A stretch of 64,000 nt of DNA from an uncultured Lachnospiraceae bacterium (GTDB lineage Bacteria; Bacillota; Clostridia; Lachnospirales; Lachnospiraceae), in contig CAJUFQ010000010.1 of the NCBI GenBank assembly GCA_910585625.1, positions 1-64,000 on the forward strand. The letters are read 5' to 3'. The notes beneath the pieces are model-generated. The model had not been told where the DNA came from. It saw nothing but the letters and a program-made list of their open reading frames with translations, and did not search any database. A program made the position numbers and the translations under genes. Positions 35,459 through 43,809 of the stretch are shown here, one piece after another (positions within the stretch are counted from its first letter, which is position 1; the number at the start of each line of letters is the position of its first letter).

Positions 35459-37768
35459 TTATGGCATACTCTCCTGCCGTGACATATATTCATTTTCCTC
35501 ATCGATTTCTTCCATGCGCTCAGGCACGGTCAGTACGCCGTTGCGGAATTCCCCTGCATCAAGCACCCTTCCGCTGGAAGCGTCATATCGGATACCGCGG
35601 CCATAGTAGCGTCCATTGATAAAGCTGCCTTTATAGAGCAAGTTCCCAGACTCGTCCCACAGCTTTCCTGAACCATAATAGCTGCCTCGTAAGAACCCTC
35701 CATCGTAAATCAAGTTTCCATTTGATGCGGAGTAGAGCTTCCCGGTTCCGCTGTATTCTCCTTTATAGAATTCTCCATCGTAGACGAGCCTTTCCGTCTG
35801 GGCGTCTGTCAGCTTGCCCGCCCCCTGGTAGAGGCCCGCCACAAAACTGCCCTCATAAATTACCAGGTCTTTTTCGACGTCATATAGGCTGCCCGTACCA
35901 TCATACAAATCTGACTTAAACGCCCCATCGTAAATGAGCCTGCCTTTTTCGTCATATGATTTGCCGATGCCCTCTTTCCTACCCTGAACATACGCCCCAT
36001 CGTAGACGAGCCTGCCTTTTTCGTCATATGATTTGCCTTCTCCTTCGTATTTCCCATTGACAAACCCGCCTTCATAGACAGGAATGCCATTGTCATAGAG
36101 CGTGCCTTCGCCCTCATATTTACCCTTAACGAATTCCCCTTCGAATTCAGTGTTCCCCTCCATATCATAAGAGGTTCCGCTGCCTTCCTTTTTGCCTTTG
36201 ACAAATTCGCCCTCGTAGACAAGGATGCTGCCTGCGCTGTTCTCAGAATCTTGCTCTGTGCCGCTCTCAGGATCTTCCTCTGTGCCGCCTTCAGATTCTT
36301 GCTCTGTGCCGCCCTCAGGATCTTCCTCTGTGCCGCTTTCTGAATCTGCACTTCCCACAGCCTCAGCGCTTCCAATATCTCCTGCTCCCCCGGAATCTCC
36401 GGCATCTCCGGCACTTCCAATGCCTCCGTTGCTGCCAGAACTTCCAGTATTTTCTTGGTTCCCAGTTCCCCCGGTATTTCCGCCATTCCCGCTACTTCCG
36501 CTGTTCCCGGCATTTCCCCCGTTCCCTGCACCAGACGGTGTTCCTGTTCCTCCGTCTCCAGAATTTCCTGCTCCTATAACGCCCCCGCTTCCATTCCCAG
36601 AGCCGGAAACAGTTGTCCCGATGCCTTCACCACTTTCCGTTCCGGCTGCCTCCGCACTGCCTACGCTTCCTGTTCCGGCTGCCTCCGCACTGCCTACGCT
36701 TCCTGTTCCGGCTGCCTCCCCAGAGGCAGACGCTATGCTGGCATAGAGCTTTCCTTCTCCCTCATACTTCCCATTAACAAAATCCCCTTCATAAGCTACA
36801 TTGCCGTCCTCATCGTATTCGGTCCCGGAACCTTCCTTTTTACCGTCTGCAAACTCTCCGTCATAGGCAAGTTCCCCATCCTCATATAATTTCCCTTCCC
36901 CTTCATACTCCCCTTGCGCATTAATTGTCCCCTCATAGAGGACATTTCCTTGCGCATCTTCCAAAACAGCCGCCTGCAGCACAGGCTGTCCATCCTCAAA
37001 CGTGCCCTCGGCAACTACATTCCCTTCCTCATCATAGAGCGTCCCTTTGCCTTCCGGCTCTCCTTTGGCAAGGGTTCCCACATACGCTTCCTGTCCGTTG
37101 GGGAAATACAATGTCCCATTCCCCTCGTAAAGGCCATTTTTGAACTCCCCTTTATATGCCAGATTCCCCTCTTCATCATAAAGCAGCCCTTGCCCCTCAT
37201 ACTGATTCAGTAAGAACGTCCCCTTGTAACGAAGCGTCTCCGTGTTCTCATAATAAAGCTCACCCTCGCCAGAGTATGCTTCCATCTCAAAATCTCCCTC
37301 ATACAAGAGAGATCCTTCATATGTATAGAGCTGGCCTTTACCATTGATGCGCCCCTCCTCCATCGTACCCTTAAAAATCAAGGATCCTTCTTCAGACAGC
37401 AGCTCTACCTTGCCGTTGTACCCGACCATATCCGGTGCGTTCACTACCATCGTCTTGATGAAGAAATTCGACACCAGGATAGGGTGCAGAAGTTTCAGGT
37501 AGAGGATTGGGAGGATTGCCACCGCAATCAGGATCATGTACACCATCCTCTTGAGAACATAGTACCGCCCAAAGGAAAAGTAATCTTGTATTGTCCGTTC
37601 CTTCTTATTCTTTTTACTATTGATGCCTTTGCGCACATCGCTCAATACCTTTGAGGCAAAGGAATCCGGGCTTAACATCCTCTTTCCCTTACGGATAACA
37701 ACCTGCACCGGCGCCATCAAAATATGGGACAGCCTTCTGGCTGTACGGCCAATTAATCCGCCCTGCAT
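35459..37768 (-). CDS. Membrane-anchored MORN-repeat protein
   Basis: A 769-residue protein. Basic residues 1-65 are followed by a TM (MVYMILIAVAILPILYL, about 72-88), so the bulk lies on one side of the membrane. MORN repeats (YEGxFxxGxYxGxGxLYDxxG) fill about 100-350 and 515-745, roughly 20 copies. Between them is an S/G/A/E/T-rich low-complexity linker with an 11-residue GSVGSAEAAGT repeat and an acidic EEDPEGGTEQ run. MORN units bind lipids or partner proteins. AGGAGGGA precedes the ATG. Unusual in an injection-system locus; it might tether the particle to the membrane. Confidence 0.85.
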   Translation of the reverse strand: MQGGLIGRTARRLSHILMAPVQVVIRKGKRMLSPDSFASKVLSDVRKGINSKKNKKERTIQDYFSFGRYYVLKRMVYMILIAVAILPILYLKLLHPILVSNFFIKTMVVNAPDMVGYNGKVELLSEEGSLIFKGTMEEGRINGKGQLYTYEGSLLYEGDFEMEAYSGEGELYYENTETLRYKGTFLLNQYEGQGLLYDEEGNLAYKGEFKNGLYEGNGTLYFPNGQEAYVGTLAKGEPEGKGTLYDEEGNVVAEGTFEDGQPVLQAAVLEDAQGNVLYEGTINAQGEYEGEGKLYEDGELAYDGEFADGKKEGSGTEYDEDGNVAYEGDFVNGKYEGEGKLYASIASASGEAAGTGSVGSAEAAGTGSVGSAEAAGTESGEGIGTTVSGSGNGSGGVIGAGNSGDGGTGTPSGAGNGGNAGNSGSSGNGGNTGGTGNQENTGSSGSNGGIGSAGDAGDSGGAGDIGSAEAVGSADSESGTEEDPEGGTEQESEGGTEEDPESGTEQDSENSAGSILVYEGEFVKGKKEGSGTSYDMEGNTEFEGEFVKGKYEGEGTLYDNGIPVYEGGFVNGKYEGEGKSYDEKGRLVYDGAYVQGRKEGIGKSYDEKGRLIYDGAFKSDLYDGTGSLYDVEKDLVIYEGSFVAGLYQGAGKLTDAQTERLVYDGEFYKGEYSGTGKLYSASNGNLIYDGGFLRGSYYGSGKLWDESGNLLYKGSFINGRYYGRGIRYDASSGRVLDAGEFRNGVLTVPERMEEIDEENEYMSRQESMP
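36639..36720. repeat. 33-bp tandem repeat in the MORN gene linker
   Basis: Units at 36639-36671 and 36672-36704 plus a partial third encode the 11-residue AGTGSVGSAEA motif. Confidence 0.75.
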
Positions 37769-37845
37769 ACTTCATCCCTCCTGTCCGGATCATGCTTTAT
37801 TCCTAAAAATCACACCAAATCTGCCTGCATTCCCCAAGCAAGCCC

Positions 37846-38733
37846 TTAACGGACGCCCGCCTGCCCACGCTCCTGGATTTCCAGCGTCCCAATCTCCCGG
37901 AAAGAGACCCCCTTATCCGAGAGAACCGGATTAGGCAATGTCAGCAGGAGGTAGATAGCCGCCGACACAATCAGGGCTGCGGCAAGCACTGCCCTGATTT
38001 TCGGCAACACCTTCTTAAATCCTTCCCAGGCACGCCACCAGATGCGCCCCGGCTTTATTTCCTGCTGCTCGCTTTTGGCCAGCACCGCCTCATAGATGTT
38101 GTCATAAGCCACATAACAGTCCCACAGATAGGCAAAACGCCCCTCCTCCATCTCCCTTTCATACTTCATCAGCTCACGGGAACTTCTCTGTTCCAGCTCT
38201 TTGGCAAACAGCTCGCGCACCAGCCCGTGCGTCCGGCGGATGCAGTCCTTTTCCTTCACTTGCCAGTAATAATCCACCTCTGTGAAATAGTAATTGAAAC
38301 GGATGCTCAAATCGTCGCCCACCACAATATTATCCTTACGCAGGATTTCATAGAGAAAGCACTCCGGCATATTCAAAAGGAAAATCTGCGCATAAATATT
38401 TTTCATCAGAAGCAGCCGCTCCGTCAAGCTGTAATTCCCCTTTTCCATCGCCTGCTGCAGCGTCCTGCCGTCCGCATGGCTGAAAATGATGTAATACTTA
38501 CCGTCTGCATTGAAACTGGCATGGAGGTCTTTGAAGGTATAGCTGATATTGTTTTTCGTGGTCACCGGTACCAGCTTCCTCGCCAGCTCCATGTCGCTGA
38601 CACAGGCAACGGTATATAGCGTACCTCCCCGCCGGACGGCATCGCATGCGGCATAGAGTTCGATATTCCCGGAACCCATCGTCTTTATCTTTGATATCAG
38701 CTCAAACTGTTTATCCTGATACTTAATCACCAT
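37846..38733 (-). CDS. Pseudokinase-like single-TM protein
   Basis: A 295-residue protein. Residues 1-190 show a kinase-like strand/helix layout (YYIIFSHADGRTLQQAM, LTERLLLMKNIYAQIFLL, DNIVVGDDLSIRFNYYF) but without a clear HRD/DFG catalytic set, so it would be a pseudokinase, much like EssB/YukC of type VII secretion. A TM (about 244-268, VLAAALIVSAAIYLLLTL) and a short outside tail follow. The ATG at 38733 lies five nt after the preceding stop, with AAAGAG upstream; a GTG at 38742 overlapping that stop is the alternative. Likely a membrane anchor or signal adaptor for the CIS. The similarity is by eye only. Confidence 0.6.
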   Translation of the reverse strand: MVIKYQDKQFELISKIKTMGSGNIELYAACDAVRRGGTLYTVACVSDMELARKLVPVTTKNNISYTFKDLHASFNADGKYYIIFSHADGRTLQQAMEKGNYSLTERLLLMKNIYAQIFLLNMPECFLYEILRKDNIVVGDDLSIRFNYYFTEVDYYWQVKEKDCIRRTHGLVRELFAKELEQRSSRELMKYEREMEEGRFAYLWDCYVAYDNIYEAVLAKSEQQEIKPGRIWWRAWEGFKKVLPKIRAVLAAALIVSAAIYLLLTLPNPVLSDKGVSFREIGTLEIQERGQAGVR

Positions 38734-38738
38734 CTGAC

Positions 38739-40466
38739 TCACTCTTTCTCACGTACCACTACAAACGTTGACGCCTGCACCTTCGGATATGCCGAGCTGG
38801 AAACTGTTATGTGGTAAATGCCCGGCGTTTCCGGCGCGGTATATTTGCCATTTTTACTGATTGTCCCGCCATTGTTGTCCTTGACCTTCCATTTCAGCCG
38901 GTCATCCGAAAAGCCCTCCAATACGGCGGTAAACACCACGCTTTCTCCCACGAACACATTCGGGTTGTCCGGCTGTATGAAAATATGTTTCTTCTTGGCC
39001 GACTGAGGCTTCTGCACCTCATTGCGCAGGGCTGTCCAATGCACCCGCACGCGCTTGGCGTTGCCGTTTTTAACGATCCGCATCCCTATTTCAAACGTAC
39101 CCTGCGCAGGCTCAAGCTTCGCGCCCAGAGATGCCGTAAACCCGCTCTGGCTCTGGAACAGGGAGGCGTCGCCGAACATCATATGGGAATCTCCGGCAAA
39201 TCCGTTGTCCACCTCATAGCTAAGTTCAATCGTGACCGGGCCGAATCCCAGCCCATGCACGATTTCATCGGAATATAAGACTTCCCCCGCGCGCATCTGC
39301 CCAACCTCAAAGATAACCTCCCCATAAGCAGCACGCAGAGGCTTCTCTTCCGCTTCGCCTTTCTTGCCCGCAGCCTCCATCAATCCTGCCTGTTTCAGCA
39401 TCTTCACATCCTCTGCAAGCCTGCCGATCATCGCTGTGGAAATTTCCGTGTGCATAATCTTCTGACCAAACGGCAGCGGCTCAATATGCTCAATCAGACA
39501 AATATCCCCTGCACGGACCACCTGGATTTTAGCCAGGTAAATGCCCTGCTGGAATGTATTGCCCACGATATAGTCCATCGCCGTTTTATAATACTGTTTT
39601 TGCATCGCTTCGTAGCTGTCCAGGCTGGTGACTGCCGCCTGGCTCACGCATTTGTTAGCGTCGGTGTATTCCCTGCCGCCTATCTGCAGCCGGAAGCTGC
39701 CCTCCGCCAGGGATGCCTCCGCCTGCACATCCGGGACGCCGGCAGCCTTAATGGGAATCTCCATCAGATACCTCTTAGCTTTCTCCTGCGCATTCTCCTG
39801 GAAACAGACGCGCACCCTGCTGCCCTCCCCGCTTGTCAGAAATGACAGATCCAGCTCGTATTCGAAGGAAATCTCCTGCTGTCCCAGATATTCAATCTCC
39901 ACACGCAGGACGGAATCCTTGCCCATTTCCAAAAAACGCGGCAATACCTGGCAGATACGGACGCCCTGCCCATAGTAAACAACCTTCCGCTCCTCATAGA
40001 GGCGGGATGGCGAAAATATTTCCCGTTCCGGCTCTTCCTGGGTGACGAACAGACGGTAGCCTTCTTTATATTTATTATACTCACTGCTGTTTCTGCCCGC
40101 TGTCCCAGTGACATTATGCATCAGTTCCGCAGCCTCTTCCTGATATTCCAGGCAAAGGTAGTAATAATCTGCCTCTTGCTCGCTGCCATAGCCCTCCAGC
40201 TCCGTAATCTTGCGAACCGCCGGTTCATCCAGCACAATCTCACGCCCTGCAAAGTCTAATGCCAGGCCGCGTTCCACGGAAATGCTCTCATCGTCCACTT
40301 CCACGACCCCTAGGCCGCAGACCACGCCGGAGCCAAAAAGGAAACGGTTGATTGTCCTACGCTTGTCATTAAAATATCTCTGTTCCGTCTCAAAATCTTC
40401 TACCGACAGCAGCTTCCCATAAAAATACCGGTTCCTTTCAAAGGGAAAGCTTTTCAAATTCTTCAT
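38739..40466 (-). CDS. eCIS-type tail protein with C-terminal Ig-like domain
   Basis: A 575-residue protein. The N-terminus (FERNRYFYGKLLSVEDFETEQRYFNDKRR) is the characteristic start of a conserved protein found in many extracellular injection-system loci. The middle is mixed beta. The last 90 residues form a Big-type Ig-like fold (VFVGESVVFTAVLEG ... YHITVSSSA). AAAGGAGG precedes the ATG; the start overlaps the tail protein I stop by four bases. It may act as a surface or fiber-like component, but no fiber repeats are visible. Confidence 0.7.
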   Translation of the reverse strand: MKNLKSFPFERNRYFYGKLLSVEDFETEQRYFNDKRRTINRFLFGSGVVCGLGVVEVDDESISVERGLALDFAGREIVLDEPAVRKITELEGYGSEQEADYYYLCLEYQEEAAELMHNVTGTAGRNSSEYNKYKEGYRLFVTQEEPEREIFSPSRLYEERKVVYYGQGVRICQVLPRFLEMGKDSVLRVEIEYLGQQEISFEYELDLSFLTSGEGSRVRVCFQENAQEKAKRYLMEIPIKAAGVPDVQAEASLAEGSFRLQIGGREYTDANKCVSQAAVTSLDSYEAMQKQYYKTAMDYIVGNTFQQGIYLAKIQVVRAGDICLIEHIEPLPFGQKIMHTEISTAMIGRLAEDVKMLKQAGLMEAAGKKGEAEEKPLRAAYGEVIFEVGQMRAGEVLYSDEIVHGLGFGPVTIELSYEVDNGFAGDSHMMFGDASLFQSQSGFTASLGAKLEPAQGTFEIGMRIVKNGNAKRVRVHWTALRNEVQKPQSAKKKHIFIQPDNPNVFVGESVVFTAVLEGFSDDRLKWKVKDNNGGTISKNGKYTAPETPGIYHITVSSSAYPKVQASTFVVVREKE

Positions 40467-41614
40467 ACTTCTTTTTCCTCCTTTGACTCTGTCTTCGCCA
40501 TGCCAACCATGGACGGGATTGCAGCCACGCCGTTCAGGTTTGCGCGCTCATACGCTGCCAGCACACTGTTTACCCCTGCATACACGTTCTGTCCCAGATA
40601 AATGCCCTGCCGCAGGATAACCAGGTGCATATTGATATGCGCAGGCTTCATGTCTTCAATCATCTTCTTGAGCGCATGCTGTTCCCGCAGTGAAGGCACG
40701 GCCTGCTCCCTGACAAGCACGCTCACCTCATAGGGCCCGCATGCATAAGACTGCCTGAGGCTCTTATACGCGGCCTCGTTCCCCTTATATTTCTCAATGT
40801 CGCCGTACTCCAGGAGGAAGGGCCTTTCCCCGGTAAAAGTGCCGACCATGTGTTCCATATACTCCCTGGTGCCGCGGATTAAGTTCTTTTTTACAATCCC
40901 TCCCAGTAAAAGCCTCAGTTTCTGTTCCTGCCACAGATGAGCGTCAGAAATGCCCACCCATTTTGCCAGCCAATGTAAGAATTCCGGTTCGGCAACGGCA
41001 GGATTGAGCTGCTTTGCAGAATCGGCAATTTTCTCATTTAAATTCTGGTAGACTGCCTCAAACAGGCCCAGGAACCTTCCCAGAAACTCCTCGCTGCCCC
41101 CGCCCTGGTAAATTGCCGGAAGGTACGACAGGAAGCTTGGACTTGCCGCATAAATCTTCATCTGGCAGATTTCCGGGAGGAAGCCTGCCTGGCAGAAAAG
41201 CTGTATTTCCATCCACAGATACCTTCCCCTGGCATTGTAAAGCAGGATGTCCTGAGGATTTTGCACGGTATGCGCAAGATACGGCTCCATAGCCTTGCGT
41301 TTTCTCTCCAAGGGAATCTCCCCATCTTCCATCAATTCCTCCCAACGGTAAATCCTGCCGTCTATGGCTGTCTGCCCTTTATCGCTGCAGTAAAAACAGA
41401 ACTTGACGGAATCATCCCCATAGGCCGTGCTTTGTATGACCGCACGCTGCCACTGATTCCCGTCCTCACCGCTGTCTAAAAGACGTGAGATAAAAACACC
41501 GCTTTCCTGCCCTTCTTTCAAAGCCAGCCCACGTTCCGTTATGCGGATTCCGTCCCGGTACCCGGACGCATAATCTTTCTTTTTATTGAACACGATATAT
41601 CTTATCTGCTGCAC
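40463..41614 (-). CDS. Phage tail protein I / TIGR02242-like baseplate protein
   Basis: A 383-residue baseplate component with the core FLSYLPAIYQ and FLHWLAKWVGI of tail protein I (gpI) family members in injection systems. The first 150 residues are a separate beta domain. The start is GTG at 41614, with AAAGGGG seven nt upstream. It would link the baseplate wedge to fiber-like parts. Confidence 0.85.
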   Translation of the reverse strand: MQQIRYIVFNKKKDYASGYRDGIRITERGLALKEGQESGVFISRLLDSGEDGNQWQRAVIQSTAYGDDSVKFCFYCSDKGQTAIDGRIYRWEELMEDGEIPLERKRKAMEPYLAHTVQNPQDILLYNARGRYLWMEIQLFCQAGFLPEICQMKIYAASPSFLSYLPAIYQGGGSEEFLGRFLGLFEAVYQNLNEKIADSAKQLNPAVAEPEFLHWLAKWVGISDAHLWQEQKLRLLLGGIVKKNLIRGTREYMEHMVGTFTGERPFLLEYGDIEKYKGNEAAYKSLRQSYACGPYEVSVLVREQAVPSLREQHALKKMIEDMKPAHINMHLVILRQGIYLGQNVYAGVNSVLAAYERANLNGVAAIPSMVGMAKTESKEEKEV

Positions 41615-41673
41615 ATCATCGCCCCTTTACCTTTGGTGGTTCCTCAAACTGCCTGACTGCTGTCCCAAAGAGG

Positions 41674-43791
41674 TTATACATTTTCCGCTCCGCGTTCTGT
41701 AAAAATCCGCAGATCCAAATCTTTTAGATACGGCAGGCCGTTGTTCGGAAGCTGTACATCCCCGTTGACCATATGGCGGACCCCCCTGCCTGCCGCCTCC
41801 ACGGTCAGCGACCTGGCCTGCCACACGCAGGGCAGGATATCAATAATCCCATAAATGGCGCTGGCAGAAACCAATCTGCCGATTTCCCAGGATTTCTCAT
41901 CCAGGTAAGCACGTACCGCCTTCTCAATCCGCTCTTCCGCATCTGTGAAATGCGGCCGGATTACAATTTCTGCAAAGACAGAAATCCCGATATACTCCGG
42001 ATTCAGAATTTTGACAGACGTGCCGATAATCTTTCTTTTTCGCAGCATCTGCTCTAAATTCTGCCTGTATTTATCGCTTAGATGCCCGTCCCTCTGCCGA
42101 TAGCTCAACGGCTGCACCACTATCGAAATCTCATTTTCCGGCGGCTCCTGCCGCCCTGCCGTCTCTACCGGAGGAACTGCCTTACATCCTAAAACCAAAA
42201 GCCCCGGCGTCTGCTTCACCAACGCTTCATAGTCTTCATAGGTGACGCCCCTGTGGACTTTTTTCAGTTCCAGGCACAGCCGCTCGTAGCATTCCTCCAG
42301 TGACTCATCATCCTTCCCGCCATAGGCAATGCCATTCTGCTTTACAAGCAGGCCGGGAAATTCCTGGCTCCCCTGGATTTTGCCGGATTTGATGTTCCCG
42401 GATTTCCCGCTGCTGCTCCTTACGCGCAGCAGGCGGATTTCCCCATCTGGCGCCATCCCATTCTCGCAGTTGCCAAACAAAAGGCTGCCCTCGGAAAGCT
42501 CCAGCATATACACCGCATCCTCAGGCGTGCATTCGTCAAAATCCTCCACGCGCCGGTAAGGGTAAAATCCTCCGTCCTGCCGGTCACGAACCATAATCTC
42601 AAATTCATCATAGACAATATCCGCCGTCTCCAGGCGGTATTCCTGATTGGCAAATCCATTGCCTACGCCAAGCTTCCGCCTCTCCCAAAAATCCTTCTCA
42701 TATGCGGCAAGCCTGCATGAAACGGCCATGCCTGCCGCCCACCCGGGCCGGCTGAAAGAAAAGACCATGTCGCCGTCAGGCGCTTCCTCCCTGCCGCTCT
42801 CCGTAATCGTGAAAAAAGCCCCATCCTTCTCTATGTAAAGTTCTGCCTCTCCATATTTCGCAAGGTACATGCCGCTTTTTACCCGCAACATCTCTCCTGC
42901 GGCAGGAAGGCTGAAATCTTCAAAATCGCAGTAGGAATACTGCTGCCTGACCTCAATCTCATTAAAATAGACGCTTTCAATCAGCGGAGCCACGTCATAA
43001 TCATTTTCATCCAACGTCACGCGGATCTGGTAAGCCCCATACTCAGCATCCTCCACCATTTCTTTGGGCAGATGGAATCCAATCCTGCCGCTCTGCAGAA
43101 ACGCATGGGTAGTATCAAAATCCACTGGCAGCTGCTCCCACCCCTCTGCTGACTGGTATTCCCACGTAAGCCTTGCCAGAGGAATGAAATCCTCACTGAT
43201 GGGATTACGCGTCACCTCATACTCTGTGCGGATGCCAAAAGACATGACCGTCTGCCCCTCAGGGGCAAATGCCCGATCCATCACAAAACAGCAGCGATTG
43301 CCGGCCTTGGGCTGTTCCCCGAACGGATAAAGATGCATATGCTTTTCCAGATCGTTGCCGATATTGACATACCGCTCCAGTGAATTCCCGCACATGATAT
43401 ATGCGCCAATCAGCTTGATTGGATGTATCCGTTCTCTCCTTAAGGTCTCAAACGCCATGTCTCCGGCAAAGAACCGGCTCCCTTTCCTTAGGGGGAAACG
43501 CCCTGTGGACGCGCCTGCCGGCCACTCCACGCTCACAGTCCCCCGCGCAGGCGTCAAATGGCCCACGGAAACGCCCAGCAGCTTCAAAAATTTCTGCCGC
43601 TTCCATCCGCCAAGCCTGCTGATATGGTACTGCTGAATCTCCTTAAGCCAGGCGAGAAGACCAAGCAGCATAATACCCGGATCGGACTGGTTATAGTTTG
43701 TCCAGTCCGGGTATTTCCCTGCAATCTGAAATATTGCGTCCGCTTCAATTTCCTGATAAGATTTGTCATCCAGGTCTAACTCATAGAACAT
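41674..43791 (-). CDS. Baseplate J-like wedge protein (second copy)
   Basis: A 705-residue gp47/J-like baseplate protein. The N-terminus DWTNYNQSDPGIMLLGLLAWLKEIQQYHISRLGG is typical of the wedge family. Shares its overall plan with the larger paralogue upstream. I chose the ATG at 43791 because AAGGAG lies eight nt before it; the frame also allows a TTG at 43797. Confidence 0.87.
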   Translation of the reverse strand: MFYELDLDDKSYQEIEADAIFQIAGKYPDWTNYNQSDPGIMLLGLLAWLKEIQQYHISRLGGWKRQKFLKLLGVSVGHLTPARGTVSVEWPAGASTGRFPLRKGSRFFAGDMAFETLRRERIHPIKLIGAYIMCGNSLERYVNIGNDLEKHMHLYPFGEQPKAGNRCCFVMDRAFAPEGQTVMSFGIRTEYEVTRNPISEDFIPLARLTWEYQSAEGWEQLPVDFDTTHAFLQSGRIGFHLPKEMVEDAEYGAYQIRVTLDENDYDVAPLIESVYFNEIEVRQQYSYCDFEDFSLPAAGEMLRVKSGMYLAKYGEAELYIEKDGAFFTITESGREEAPDGDMVFSFSRPGWAAGMAVSCRLAAYEKDFWERRKLGVGNGFANQEYRLETADIVYDEFEIMVRDRQDGGFYPYRRVEDFDECTPEDAVYMLELSEGSLLFGNCENGMAPDGEIRLLRVRSSSGKSGNIKSGKIQGSQEFPGLLVKQNGIAYGGKDDESLEECYERLCLELKKVHRGVTYEDYEALVKQTPGLLVLGCKAVPPVETAGRQEPPENEISIVVQPLSYRQRDGHLSDKYRQNLEQMLRKRKIIGTSVKILNPEYIGISVFAEIVIRPHFTDAEERIEKAVRAYLDEKSWEIGRLVSASAIYGIIDILPCVWQARSLTVEAAGRGVRHMVNGDVQLPNNGLPYLKDLDLRIFTERGAENV

Positions 43792-43809
43792 GGCCAATGC
43801 TCCTTTTTA

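Noticed and set aside
36225..36746. Plus-strand Pro/Ser/Ala-rich frame of 173 codons
   Set aside because: It is the antisense shadow of the S/G/A-rich linker of the MORN gene, with no ribosome binding site.
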